The position numbers and the translations under genes were made by a program. Below, one piece after another: positions 9,197 through 17,203 of a DNA stretch of 64,000 bases. The DNA is from Paenibacillus graminis. GTDB taxonomy: Bacteria > Bacillota > Bacilli > Paenibacillales > Paenibacillaceae. The notes beneath the pieces are model-generated. The model was not told the origin of the DNA and did not search any database. It saw nothing but the letters and a program-made list of their open reading frames with translations. Location: contig NZ_CP009287.1 in assembly GCF_000758705.1 (NCBI RefSeq), forward strand, positions 3,534,001-3,598,000. The letters run 5' to 3'. How positions within the stretch are numbered: the stretch's first letter is position 1; each line of letters starts with the position of its first letter.

Positions 9197-9217
9197 AGAC
9201 CACTTGGTGGTCTTTTA
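9197..9217 (+). terminator. Rho-independent terminator
   Basis: The stem AGACCAC/GTGGTCT has a 3-nt loop and is followed by TTTTATCAT. No intact gene lies just upstream, so it probably belonged to the decayed genes. Bases 9218-9418 show nothing further that I can name. Confidence 0.6.
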
Positions 9218-9435
9218 TCATATAAGGGCAAAACCGGCAATAATTCCTGTACAAATCCAGATGATCCGCTTGTTCACACTGTGCTTCGCCATTACTTACC
9301 CCTGCATCATTTAATAAAGTCAATACCAACAGTTAAACAAACTGAAACCTTTAATCTCGCAATATCGTCTATGATGGGGTATATGAGCTTATGCCCATTT
9401 CCATTATCAGGCAGTAACAGGGAGGAAATCAAGCA

Positions 9436-10554
9436 GTGAATTCTTCATCATTACCACAACGCTCCACGGTCCGCAAGAAGAAACCCGTACGTAAACGCAA
9501 GAAAAAAAGCTTTTTCCGCACACTCTTCAGAGTCTTTTTATTCGGCCTATTTCTGCTCTTGGCCGCCGGAGGCTGGCTGTATTTTGCCCCATCTGCGCAG
9601 AACACCCGTTATCTGATAGCAGATACGTTAATAACCACACAACACCGCTATTTGGCGAAATATATCATTGGCGAAGATGAACTGAAAGAACGTGTTACGG
9701 AATACAATCAGCGGTTTGAGCATATGGGAGACGAGAAGGATACCCACGTGATAAAAGAACCTGCGGCTGAAGAACAAAATAAACCGCTGGTTGAGGTAGA
9801 AAAGGTGTCAGGCAGCGGCTACACCGGATATGTGATGACGGTTAATGATCCCACCAAAGTCCGCCTGGGTGTACCGAACAAGATCGGCTCAGGCGAAAAG
9901 GTGACCAGCATGGTTGCCCGCACAGGCGCAATTGCCGGCGTCAATGGCGGAGGGTTCGCCGATCCTAACTGGAAGGGCAACGGCTTCAAGCCGATTGGTC
10001 TGGTCATTTCGCAAGGCAAGCTGTTCTATAACGGTCTCGGCGGCAAAAAATCTACACAAATCGTCGGCTTGGACAAGCAGGGTAAAATGATCGCCGGTAA
10101 CTATACGCTGGACGAGCTAAGCAAGATGGGTGTACAGGAGGCCGTGTCTTTTCAGCCCCGGATCATTGTCAATGGCAAAGGGCTGATCAAAAATGCCGCG
10201 GAAGGCTGGGGGATTGCTCCAAGAACCGCGATGGGTCAACGTGCCGATGGTGCGCTGCTGTTCGTGGTCATTGACGGCAGACAGCCCGGGTACAGCATTG
10301 GCGCAAACCTCTATGATGTGCAGCAGATTATGCTGAAGCACGGAGCCGTTATCGCTGCTAACCTCGACGGCGGTTCATCAACGGTCCTGGTGAAGGACAA
10401 TGAGATTGTCAACAAACCATCCTCGCAATATGGCGAGCGCTATTTGCCCACCGCCTTCCTGGTGTTCGAGCATCCGGAACAGGCAAAGATCAGAAACATT
10501 TGGGAAGGGCTCGACCCATCGAAGATCGATGCAGGTAAAAAACGCAGCCAGTAG
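9436..10554 (+). CDS. Membrane-anchored phosphodiester glycosidase (NAGPA domain) family protein
   Basis: This 372-residue protein starts at GTG 9436 behind CAGGGAGGAAA. The N-terminus is very basic (RKKKPVRKRKKKS), followed by one transmembrane helix at about residues 30-48, so the bulk lies outside the cell. From about residue 120 to 360 it matches the NAGPA-type domain (exopolysaccharide/phosphodiester glycosidase family): AIAGVNGGGFADPN, IAPRTAMGQRADGALLFVVI and NLDGGSSTVLV are the typical conserved blocks. The family includes enzymes that remove N-acetylglucosamine from phosphodiesters; the substrate here is unknown, with cell-wall or exopolysaccharide material most likely. It is monocistronic, with a terminator-like hairpin after it. 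Confidence 0.85.
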   Translation: MNSSSLPQRSTVRKKKPVRKRKKKSFFRTLFRVFLFGLFLLLAAGGWLYFAPSAQNTRYLIADTLITTQHRYLAKYIIGEDELKERVTEYNQRFEHMGDEKDTHVIKEPAAEEQNKPLVEVEKVSGSGYTGYVMTVNDPTKVRLGVPNKIGSGEKVTSMVARTGAIAGVNGGGFADPNWKGNGFKPIGLVISQGKLFYNGLGGKKSTQIVGLDKQGKMIAGNYTLDELSKMGVQEAVSFQPRIIVNGKGLIKNAAEGWGIAPRTAMGQRADGALLFVVIDGRQPGYSIGANLYDVQQIMLKHGAVIAANLDGGSSTVLVKDNEIVNKPSSQYGERYLPTAFLVFEHPEQAKIRNIWEGLDPSKIDAGKKRSQ

Positions 10555-10624
10555 ATACCCGCAGACTTTTCATATATATAGGCATGGATCGAACTATGAA
10601 TCTATGCTACTATAAGCAGAAACT

Positions 10625-10662
10625 GAGGTGCCGTTCCTTCCGGGGAACGGTATCTGTTTTAA
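10625..10662 (+). terminator. Terminator-like hairpin
   Basis: GGTGCCGTTCC-TTCC-GGGGAACGGTATC forms a strong hairpin followed by TGTTTT. It separates the glycosidase gene from the LysR gene; the T-tract is short. Confidence 0.55.
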
Positions 10663-10713
10663 GCGGGAATAGAAGATTCAGCAACAACAGTTCTTGCTAA
10701 AGGGGGAACAGGG

Positions 10714-11646
10714 TTGACATTGCAGCAGCTCCGCTATGCCATAGAGATTGCGAACAGCGGCTCGATGAATGAAGCGGCCAAAAGGCTTTTTGTCTCCCAG
10801 CCAAGCCTCTCCAATGCCATTAAGGAGCTGGAGAATGAGCTGGGGATTACGATTTTTGAACGCAACAACCGGGGTATCAGCATTTCTGCCGAAGGGGTGG
10901 AATTTCTGGGTTATGCCCGGCAGATTATCGAACAGACTGAATTTATGGAGAACCGGTACACCGGGAAGAAGCGCAGCCCGATCTATTTTTCCGTGTCTAC
11001 CCAGCATTATCCTTTTGTCGTGGATGCTTTTGTCATGCTCATGAAAGAGAACAGGGTGGCGGAATACAACTTCAGTCTGAGAGAGACACAGACCTATGAG
11101 ATTATTGAGGATGTCCGAACGCTCCGCAGCGATCTGGGGATTCTCTACATCAATGAGGGCAATTATAAGGTGATGAACAAGCTGTTCAGCGACGGGAACC
11201 TGAAATTCACTCCGCTCTTCAACACCAATCCGCATGTGTATGTGCGGGCAGGCCATAGTCTTGCCGGCAAGGAACTGATTACACTGAAGGATATCCTCCC
11301 GTACCCGTACATTACCTTTGAACAAGGCGAGAATAACTCCCTGCATTTCTCTGAGGAGATGCTCAGCTTCACTCAAATTGAGAAAAATATCCAGGTCACA
11401 GACCGGGCCACGCTGACCCATCTGCTGCTGGGGAGTGACTCCTATACGGTAGGTACGGGAATTATGGATGCTGAGCTGAACGGCGACGGGCTGGTGACGA
11501 TTCCTTTTGACAGTCCTGAGGTCTTCACTGTCGGTTGGATCGCCCATAAGGACCGCAAGCCCGGCGTGATGATGTCGGCCTATATCGATATTTTGAACGA
11601 CCTGGTTACCAGAAATAATTTTGACCTTAAAACTTTTCTACTCTAA
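10714..11646 (+). CDS. LysR-family transcriptional regulator
   Basis: This 310-residue protein uses a TTG start at 10714 with AAAGGGGGAA six bases upstream. Residues 1-60 are the LysR winged helix-turn-helix (LQQLRYAIEIANSGSMNEAA then KRLFVSQPSLSNAIKELENE). Residues 90-300 form the periplasmic-binding-like effector domain. Most LysR genes are divergent from their targets; this one is co-directional and only 15 bp ahead of a MetE-C-like methyltransferase gene, so the two are probably cotranscribed and the regulator may control sulfur amino acid or methyl-transfer metabolism. The effector cannot be read from the sequence. Confidence 0.88.
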   Translation: MTLQQLRYAIEIANSGSMNEAAKRLFVSQPSLSNAIKELENELGITIFERNNRGISISAEGVEFLGYARQIIEQTEFMENRYTGKKRSPIYFSVSTQHYPFVVDAFVMLMKENRVAEYNFSLRETQTYEIIEDVRTLRSDLGILYINEGNYKVMNKLFSDGNLKFTPLFNTNPHVYVRAGHSLAGKELITLKDILPYPYITFEQGENNSLHFSEEMLSFTQIEKNIQVTDRATLTHLLLGSDSYTVGTGIMDAELNGDGLVTIPFDSPEVFTVGWIAHKDRKPGVMMSAYIDILNDLVTRNNFDLKTFLL

Positions 11647-11661
11647 CCGCAGGAGGAACGT

Positions 11662-12777
11662 ATGATCAGTCCAGTTCACGGCTCCAAACGAAATACTCCG
11701 CCCTTTCGCTACGACATTGTCGGCAGCTTTCTCCGCACAGAAGCATTAAAAACCGCGCGCAGCCTGCATCTTCAGGGTGAAATTACAGACGGGCAGCTGC
11801 ATGAAATCGAGAATACGGAGATTTACAAGCTGCTGCAACAGGAGAAGGCACTGGGTCTTAAGGCTGTCACAGACGGCGAGTTCCGGCGGTCCTGGTGGCA
11901 TCTGGATTTTTTTCTCGGGATTACCGGTACGCAGAAGATCAGTCTGGATCAGGGCAGAAGCGCCAAAGAAGCAGTACAGCGGGCAGAAAGCTTTCGGATT
12001 GTCGGCAACATCGCTTTCGGCGATCATCCCATGGTTGGCCAGTTTATTGAGCTGCAACAGATGGCTGGAGATACACTCGCCAAAATGACCATTCCATCTC
12101 CGGCATTATTCCACTTCGTTGAGAATTACAACGGAAATGAAATTTACCCTGACCGCGAGACGTTGTTCCGCGATATTATCCAGGTCTACCAGGACGCCAT
12201 CCGGGCCTTCTACGCGGCAGGCTGCCGTTATCTGCAGCTGGATGATACCACCTGGGGCACCCTGTGCAGCGGCAGACACCGGGCGCATCTGCGCAGCCGC
12301 GGCATCGATCCCGATCAGCTGGCACAGGATTATGTTCGATTAATCAACGAGAGTATCGCCGGACGGCCAGCGGATATGACCATTGCTCTGCATGTCTGCC
12401 GGGGCAATTTCCGCTCCACCTGGTTCGCCGCCGGGGGATATGAGCCTGTTGCGGAGGTCCTGTTCAGCCAAGCTGAAGTGGATGCCTTCTTCCTCGAATA
12501 CGACAATGAACGTTCCGGTGATTTCGCTCCGCTGCGCTTCATCCGGGACCAGCAGGTGGTACTGGGCCTGGTGACTACGAAACACGGAGGTCTGGAGAGC
12601 AAGGAGCAGATCATCGCCCGAATAGAAGAAGCTGCCCAGATTGTACCGATCGACCAGCTGTGCCTCAGCGCCCAGTGCGGCTTCGCTTCCACTGAGGAAG
12701 GCAACATGCTGACAGAGGAGGAGCAGTGGGACAAGCTGCGGCTGATTATTGAGACGGCAAATGAAGTGTGGGTGTGA
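11662..12777 (+). CDS. MetE C-terminal-domain-like methyltransferase (YxjG/YxjH-type)
   Basis: This 371-residue protein corresponds to the C-terminal catalytic barrel of cobalamin-independent methionine synthase without the N-terminal half (full MetE is about 750 residues). Visible marks are DIVGSFLRTEALK near the start, the TDGEFRRSWWHLDFF block, the zinc-site candidates HVCRGNF (near residue 250) and CLSAQCGFAS (near residue 335), and LDDTTWGTL. Homologues such as Bacillus YxjG/YxjH are linked to methionine and S-methyl compound metabolism and often lie under S-box or LysR control. The start ATG follows CAGGAGGAACGT. The exact methyl donor and acceptor are not known. Confidence 0.85.
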   Translation: MISPVHGSKRNTPPFRYDIVGSFLRTEALKTARSLHLQGEITDGQLHEIENTEIYKLLQQEKALGLKAVTDGEFRRSWWHLDFFLGITGTQKISLDQGRSAKEAVQRAESFRIVGNIAFGDHPMVGQFIELQQMAGDTLAKMTIPSPALFHFVENYNGNEIYPDRETLFRDIIQVYQDAIRAFYAAGCRYLQLDDTTWGTLCSGRHRAHLRSRGIDPDQLAQDYVRLINESIAGRPADMTIALHVCRGNFRSTWFAAGGYEPVAEVLFSQAEVDAFFLEYDNERSGDFAPLRFIRDQQVVLGLVTTKHGGLESKEQIIARIEEAAQIVPIDQLCLSAQCGFASTEEGNMLTEEEQWDKLRLIIETANEVWV

Positions 12778-12873
12778 GGGGGGGCAGCCTCCTTCGGCAA
12801 GGGTGCAAATACAGGCAAAGCGACAGTTGTTGAACTGTAAGAATCTAATCTAGAAGTTCATACTCTTTGACAC

Positions 12874-12905
12874 AAAGCCATCCGTAATCCGGGTGGCTTT
12901 TACTA
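12874..12905 (+). terminator. Rho-independent terminator
   Basis: AAAGCCATCCG-TAAT-CCGGGTGGCTTTTA lies about 100 bp after the methyltransferase stop and probably ends the LysR-methyltransferase transcript. Confidence 0.65.
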
Positions 12906-13029
12906 TCCCACGAGTTGAAAGAAGCTTCATTAGGCGCCTATTGCGTAACAGCCCGCTATTTCTGCTTGCGCTCGGCGGTGGTTGATATTGAATTTCTTTC
13001 AAAAGATCTCTCGATGAAAAAATATGATA

Positions 13030-13071
13030 TACTATTGATAATTGAGGTACTGTGTTGTACGATGTACATGC
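13030..13071 (+). promoter_or_regulatory. Second, degenerate copy of the PadR operator/promoter
   Basis: This stretch matches the region upstream of the intact PadR gene (14132-14173) at most positions, including TACTATTGATAA and TACTGTGTTGTACGAT. The right half of the palindrome has decayed (GAGGTAC instead of ATAGTAC). It sits directly before the ABC-ATPase fragment, so it probably once drove that gene under PadR control. Confidence 0.6.
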
Positions 13072-13072
13072 A

Positions 13073-13159
13073 AGTGTGAAAGGCGGAACAGACTTGTTAG
13101 GACAGAATAGCGTTGGCAAAACAACAAATATGAAGATGATTACAAACTTACAGTCTTAA
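13073..13159 (+). pseudogene. ABC transporter ATPase fragment (Walker A region only)
   Basis: Codons 13073-13159 read SVKGGTDLLGQNSVGKTTNM then KMITNLQS and a stop. This corresponds to the Walker A block of drug- or antimicrobial-peptide-type ABC ATPases (typically KGxIxGLLGxNGAGKTTxMKMI). Nothing of the upstream 30 or downstream 200 or more residues remains, and there is no start with a ribosome site. It is a deletion scar of a lost ABC transporter gene in an AT-rich acquired patch. Confidence 0.7.
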
Positions 13160-13178
13160 GAGAGAAGAGGAATGTCTT

Positions 13179-14017
13179 ATGAAAATACGTAGTCAAATTA
13201 CATTTGCGAGTCTGGCCCTTTTAATAATCGGGAGTTCCCTGCTATACTCATCGCCAACCTCATTTGTAAGAGCAAAGCCCACTCAAAATGTATCTAGTTC
13301 GTTACAAACAACCACTCAACGAGATCATAATCCCGTCAAGCAAGCAATGCATGATGCATTGCAACTTGGATTCCCGGGGATACTTGCTAAAACTTCTGAG
13401 GGTGGAGAAACGTGGGCTTATGCCACTGGGGTAGCGAATCTGAGCACCAAGAAACCCATGGAAACAGATTTTCGCTTTCGCATTGGAAGCGTGACGAAGA
13501 CCTTCACCGCAACGGTTGTACTTCAATTAGCTGGTGAGAACCGCTTGAATTGTCGGATACATTCCTGCCTGGTAATTCAAACGTTATTCCAGGCACCAAA
13601 CATGCTCGGGGGTATTCCCAACCAGACGAAGCAAGTGAGATAAAAGACGTTACATATTATAACCCAAGTGCATGTAGCTCGGCTGGTGATATGATTTCTA
13701 CTGCTGACGACTTAAATAAATTCTTCTCTTCCTTGCTCGGTGGCAAATTACTAAAGGAACAGCCACTAAAACAAATGCTTACTACAGTTCCTGTAGGAAA
13801 AGGAGGAATCGATAGATATGGTCTTGGAATCTTTGAAACAAAGCTTCCAAATGGTGTATCGGTATGGGGACACACAGGTGGCATTCTAGGGTTTTCTACA
13901 TTTGCTGGAGGTACACTTAGAGGCAAACATACGTTGGCCGTCAGTTTGAACAGTTTAGGTAGAGATAACAGCCCTAATCCTTTTAAAAATATTTTACTTG
14001 CTGAATTTAGCAAGTAG
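13179..14017 (+). pseudogene. Serine hydrolase (class C beta-lactamase/DD-peptidase family), internally deleted and frameshifted
   Basis: The 5' part (13179-13643 frame) has a signal peptide and the nucleophile motif in RIGSVTKTFTATVVLQLAGE (SxxK = SVTK). The 3' part continues in another frame from about 13540 with LSDTFLPGNSNVIPGTKHARGY, DMISTADDLNKFFSSLLGG and the KTG-equivalent HTGG, ending at 14017. The middle of the domain, including the Tyr-x-Asn motif and the usual 90 to 110 residues after the SxxK helix, is missing. At the junction the sequence AACCGCTTGAAT can be read both as the end of the left part and as the start of the right part, which suggests deletion between short repeats. 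Intact relatives are secreted beta-lactamase-like hydrolases of about 350 to 400 residues. Confidence 0.85.
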
Positions 14018-14130
14018 GCAAAACGGAAAAGCGGAAAAATTTTGGGGGGCTTTCTGGAATTATGACGCCAACTTTTTAAAACCTTGCCCGTATCACCCAA
14101 ATAACCCGCGCGATACAAGGGGGGCATCAA

Positions 14131-14180
14131 GTACTATTGATAAGTATAGTACTGTGTTGTACGATATATGTGCAGGAGGT
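14131..14180 (+). promoter_or_regulatory. PadR autoregulatory operator and ribosome site
   Basis: A perfect palindrome GTACTAT-N8-ATAGTAC spans 14131-14152, 36 bp before the PadR start, followed by TGTGTTGTAC and the ribosome site AGGAGGT (14174-14180). PadR proteins usually bind such inverted repeats in their own promoter. The assignment is by position and symmetry. Confidence 0.6.
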
Positions 14181-14187
14181 ACATTAC

Positions 14188-14544
14188 ATGAGTGTGGAAG
14201 ATTGGAAATCGCAAATTAAGCGGGGGACACTCGACTTTTGTATTCTATTGCTAATAAAGCAACGATCATATTATGGGTATGAAATCATAAGTAAGTTAGA
14301 GCAGTATCCTATTGTTGCTGCAAAAGAAAATACAATTTATCCTCTGCTTAGAAGATTATTGAAAGAAGAATATATTTCTTCATCTTGGCAAGAAAGCACA
14401 GAGGGCTTGCCACCGAGAAAATATTATACCCTTACAGAAAAAGGAAACGAATACTTAAACGCGATGTCGTTAGAGTGGGATAATTTATTAACAGCTATAT
14501 CAGAAATCAAAGGAGAGTTAAATAATGGATATAAGTATGAATGA
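14188..14544 (+). CDS. PadR-family transcriptional regulator
   Basis: This 118-residue protein starts at ATG 14188, eight bases after AGGAGGT; an in-frame ATG at 14137 lies inside the operator and has no ribosome site. It has the PadR winged helix: RGTLDFCILLLIKQRSYYGY, EIISKL and ENTIYPLLRRLLKEEYI, then the wing with PPRKYYTLTEKGNEYL and a short C-terminal dimer helix. It overlaps the next gene, a HAAS-domain membrane protein, by 20 bp, a common PadR pairing in Firmicutes where PadR controls membrane-stress or ABC-export genes. The codon use is AT-rich compared with flanking genes. Confidence 0.92.
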   Translation: MSVEDWKSQIKRGTLDFCILLLIKQRSYYGYEIISKLEQYPIVAAKENTIYPLLRRLLKEEYISSSWQESTEGLPPRKYYTLTEKGNEYLNAMSLEWDNLLTAISEIKGELNNGYKYE

Positions 14545-15079
14545 GTATCTTATAAAAATTGAAAAGTATTTGAAATCCATGTCCGATTCCGAGCGTATTG
14601 ACATTGTAAAAGAAATCAAAAGTGTAATGCTTGAATTGCAAAATAATGGTGTATCTTCTGAGCAAATCATCGAACGGTTAGGAAACCCAAAAGAATTAGC
14701 GAAAGCATACTTAGGTGAAGCCATTTCAAAGAACAGTAAATTTAGTTGGCGTAAATTCGGCGCAATATTTGCATTTTGTAGCAGCTTTGCTGGCATCAGC
14801 GGTATATTACTTTTACCGTTCATCAGTACTCTGTCCATTGCTTTAATGATTGGTGGAGTTATTACGATGCTAGGCGGGATTGTTAAATTTATCGGGTATC
14901 TTATGGGATATGATATTGCCGGAATAACAATGGAAATGGGAGCATTTACACCAAGCCCATTGCAGTTCTTGCCCATTTCTATTGTGATTGGTGTGTTGAT
15001 GTTTTGGCTCGGGAAAGTCTTATGGAATCTTACTATTAAATATATACACGTAATTAGTCAGAAAAAGAAAACAGTATAA
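14525..15079 (+). CDS. HAAS/DUF1700-domain membrane protein
   Basis: This 184-residue protein starts at ATG 14525 behind AAAGGAGAG. The N-terminal 65 residues are a HAAS-like helical domain (MNEYLIKIEKYLKSMSDSER followed by a regular series ending in QIIERLGNPKELAKAYL), a motif of small proteins paired with PadR regulators. Three hydrophobic segments follow, at about 78-100, 104-126 and 150-172, so it is an inner-membrane protein. Its role is unknown; in related pairs the membrane protein is the PadR-controlled target. It is AT-rich like its partner, consistent with transfer. Confidence 0.82.
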   Translation: MDISMNEYLIKIEKYLKSMSDSERIDIVKEIKSVMLELQNNGVSSEQIIERLGNPKELAKAYLGEAISKNSKFSWRKFGAIFAFCSSFAGISGILLLPFISTLSIALMIGGVITMLGGIVKFIGYLMGYDIAGITMEMGAFTPSPLQFLPISIVIGVLMFWLGKVLWNLTIKYIHVISQKKKTV

Positions 15080-15090
15080 TAATATAAGAC

Positions 15091-15131
15091 GGGGCGCGGC
15101 GGTCATTCAAAGACCAACCGCACCCCGTTTA
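15091..15131 (+). terminator. Rho-independent terminator of the PadR-HAAS operon
   Basis: A GC-rich stem (GACGGGGCGCGGCGGTC against GACCAACCGCACCCCGT, with a few mismatches) has a 7-nt loop and is followed by TTTAT. Bases 15132-15327 contain no gene that I can support. Confidence 0.7.
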
Positions 15132-15327
15132 TACTATATGTCCTTCCAGACGAAGACGGACTGCCTGGTACCTTTCGTAGGAGTCGTTTGTCCGATGTTT
15201 GTTTTATTGCTGCATTCAACCGCTCGATTCCTTCGTTTCTCAGTTCACCGCCGCTTTCGGGAAAGTTATTACTATTCTTTACCCGATTTGGCGATTGGAA
15301 TGACTTTGGCTGTTTCTTATATGCGTT

Positions 15328-15756
15328 CTAGGAATTTAGGCGCTTGTAATTGTCATTGGAAATACTGACCAATGCGGTATACAACGGCTGGACGTTGAAT
15401 TTCTTGCCAAATTCAAATTTATAGAATGCGGTCTGCAGATTGTTGGATTTGTGATAGGGTGAGGTTATATAGTGAAGGGTAACTTCGCAATCATCAAAGC
15501 CGGTGCCTCCCGTCTCCATAGTGACCTCATAAATGGAGCTGAGGTGGATCGAAGCTACACGGGTCTTCTTCCCGGTAACACCCTGGTGGTCAATCAGAAT
15601 CAATCTGTCATCCGTAATAATAAAAGCGTCGCGGATCAGCTTGAAGCCCATCCGGATTTCTTCCTGCGGCATCAGATAAGCGCCGTATTGATTCATTAAT
15701 TCGGGAATGGTAACCTCCGAATAATTACCCATCAAACCGCCAAACAAGTTAGCCAT
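15328..15756 (-). CDS. Bacterial PH-domain protein (PF08000-like)
   Basis: This 142-residue protein starts at the ATG whose complement is 15754-15756, behind AGGAGGG; the longer in-frame start further upstream has no ribosome site. The sequence fits the bacterial pleckstrin-homology-like family: MPQEEIRMGFKLIRDAFIIT, DDRLILIDHQGVTGKKTRVA, SIHLSSIYEVTMETGG and the C-terminal helix. The family is cytosolic and of unknown function, often induced by stress. It stands alone between the PadR operon and the oxidoreductase cluster. Confidence 0.85.
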   Translation of the reverse strand: MANLFGGLMGNYSEVTIPELMNQYGAYLMPQEEIRMGFKLIRDAFIITDDRLILIDHQGVTGKKTRVASIHLSSIYEVTMETGGTGFDDCEVTLHYITSPYHKSNNLQTAFYKFEFGKKFNVQPLYTALVSISNDNYKRLNS

Positions 15757-15834
15757 TATTTTCCCTCCTGATTTTAAACCCCTAGTAAATGTACTGTTGT
15801 TTGTACTCTTTTGATATTCTCCACCAGTCGACAA

Positions 15835-16182
15835 TATCCTGCATTTTCCTTTTGGCGATTTAGGGAACAGCTATAGAACGCATTGAATACCCTTATAAGA
15901 TGGAGAAAGGAGCTTTTATATAAAAATACGTGATTAAGGAGGCGGTATAGTCCGCTTTGTTTGTATTTTGGACTAACCTGTACACTTCGTTTCTTTTAAT
16001 CGGCAGAAGATGTACTGCGCTAACGGAGAACCATAGCTCAGCAAATCAGCGGTAGTCTAGGACTTTAATGCGCTGACGCATACGAAGAATGGCGTAATTC
16101 CATATAATCAATGTCGCATATTTCTATTAAAAATACGCTTTTTATGTGCTATTTTAAATGGAGATGTCTGAATATTATATAT
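15835..16182. other. Intergenic region without recognisable gene
   Basis: About 350 bp with stops in all frames at short intervals. I see no hairpin terminator, repeat or RNA motif. It presumably holds the promoters of the divergent PH-domain gene and oxidoreductase operon. Confidence 0.4.
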
Positions 16183-16197
16183 TGGAGGTATAACGCT

Positions 16198-17202
16198 GTG
16201 ACGCTTAGAATCGGTGTATTAAGCTTATGGCATGTGCACGCCTGGGATTATATCAAGCAGGTCCAGGAACATGAGGATACTGTGATCGCTGCCGTGTGGG
16301 ATGAAGATCCCGTGCGGGGGCAGGCCGCCGCCGACCAGTTGAACGTTCCTTTTTTTGCTTCACTGGCCGATCTGCTTGCGGAGGAGGATATAGACGGCGT
16401 TATTGTGGATGCGCCGACCTCCCAGCATACGGAGGTACTGACCGCTGCGGCGCAAGCCGGAAAACACATTTTTACCGAAAAAGTGATTGCCGCCACGCTG
16501 AAAGAAGCCAACGCCGTTCTCTCTGAGGTTTCCAAGCAGCAGTTAACCTTGACCGTGTCCTTGCCTCGTCTGAATGACGGATATACCTTGGCGATTCAAG
16601 AGGTTCTTCATCAGGGCTTGCTCGGCACCATTACTTACGTCAGAGTGCGCTTGTCGCATGATGGAGCGGTTGCCGGTTGGCTGCCGGCCCATTTTTATAA
16701 TCTGGAGGAGTGCCGGGGGGGAGCTTTGATTGATCTCGGATGCCATCCAATGTACCTTACCCGGCTCTTCCTGGGTGAACCCGTGACTGGGGTAAGCGCA
16801 AGCTTTGGTTATGTCACCGGCAAGGAAGTGGAAGATAATGCAGTGGCGGCCCTTTCCACGGATTCCGGAGCGATCGGTGTCGTCGAAGCAGGGTTCGTCA
16901 ACAGCCATTCACCCTTTGCCATTGAAGTGCACGGTACCGAAGGGACACTGCTGTTCGGGACACCTGAGCAAAAGCTGTTAATTCGCACGAAGGCGGCAGG
17001 AGACGCCTATCAGGACTGGACCGAATGGCCTCTGCCGGCTCCCAATAAGAGCGCTTTCCAGCAATGGGTGGCTCATATCCAAGCGAATACTTTTGCCGAG
17101 GAAAATGTTCAGATCGCCTTAGAATTGACAAGGCTGATGGAAGCGGCGAACCTTGCGGCCAGGGAAGGCCGTACGATCCTTTTGAAAGCGCTGACCGATT
17201 AG
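16198..17202 (+). CDS. Gfo/Idh/MocA-family oxidoreductase
   Basis: This 334-residue protein starts at GTG 16198, nine bases after GGAGGT; the longer ATG at 16111 lacks a ribosome site. The N-terminus (VTLRIGVLSLWHVHAWDYIK) is a Rossmann strand but lacks the usual GxGxxG, having GVLSLWHVHA instead, which may change cofactor handling. The typical block HIFTEKVIAATLKEA carries EK, and EECRGGALIDLGCHPMYLTR is the second-domain signature. Family members are NAD(P)-dependent dehydrogenases of sugars, inositols and their derivatives. It begins an operon with an AraC regulator and a second family member. Confidence 0.85.
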   Translation: MTLRIGVLSLWHVHAWDYIKQVQEHEDTVIAAVWDEDPVRGQAAADQLNVPFFASLADLLAEEDIDGVIVDAPTSQHTEVLTAAAQAGKHIFTEKVIAATLKEANAVLSEVSKQQLTLTVSLPRLNDGYTLAIQEVLHQGLLGTITYVRVRLSHDGAVAGWLPAHFYNLEECRGGALIDLGCHPMYLTRLFLGEPVTGVSASFGYVTGKEVEDNAVAALSTDSGAIGVVEAGFVNSHSPFAIEVHGTEGTLLFGTPEQKLLIRTKAAGDAYQDWTEWPLPAPNKSAFQQWVAHIQANTFAEENVQIALELTRLMEAANLAAREGRTILLKALTD

Positions 17203-17203
17203 G

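Noticed and set aside
12850..13119. Minus-strand open frame of 89 codons
   Set aside because: It runs across a terminator and through the degenerate PadR promoter and ABC fragment on the other strand; no ribosome site and no family match.
15132..15327. Possible minus-strand coding remnant downstream of the PH-domain gene
   Set aside because: The frame is open for about 65 codons but shows no start, ribosome site or motif that I can tie to a family.
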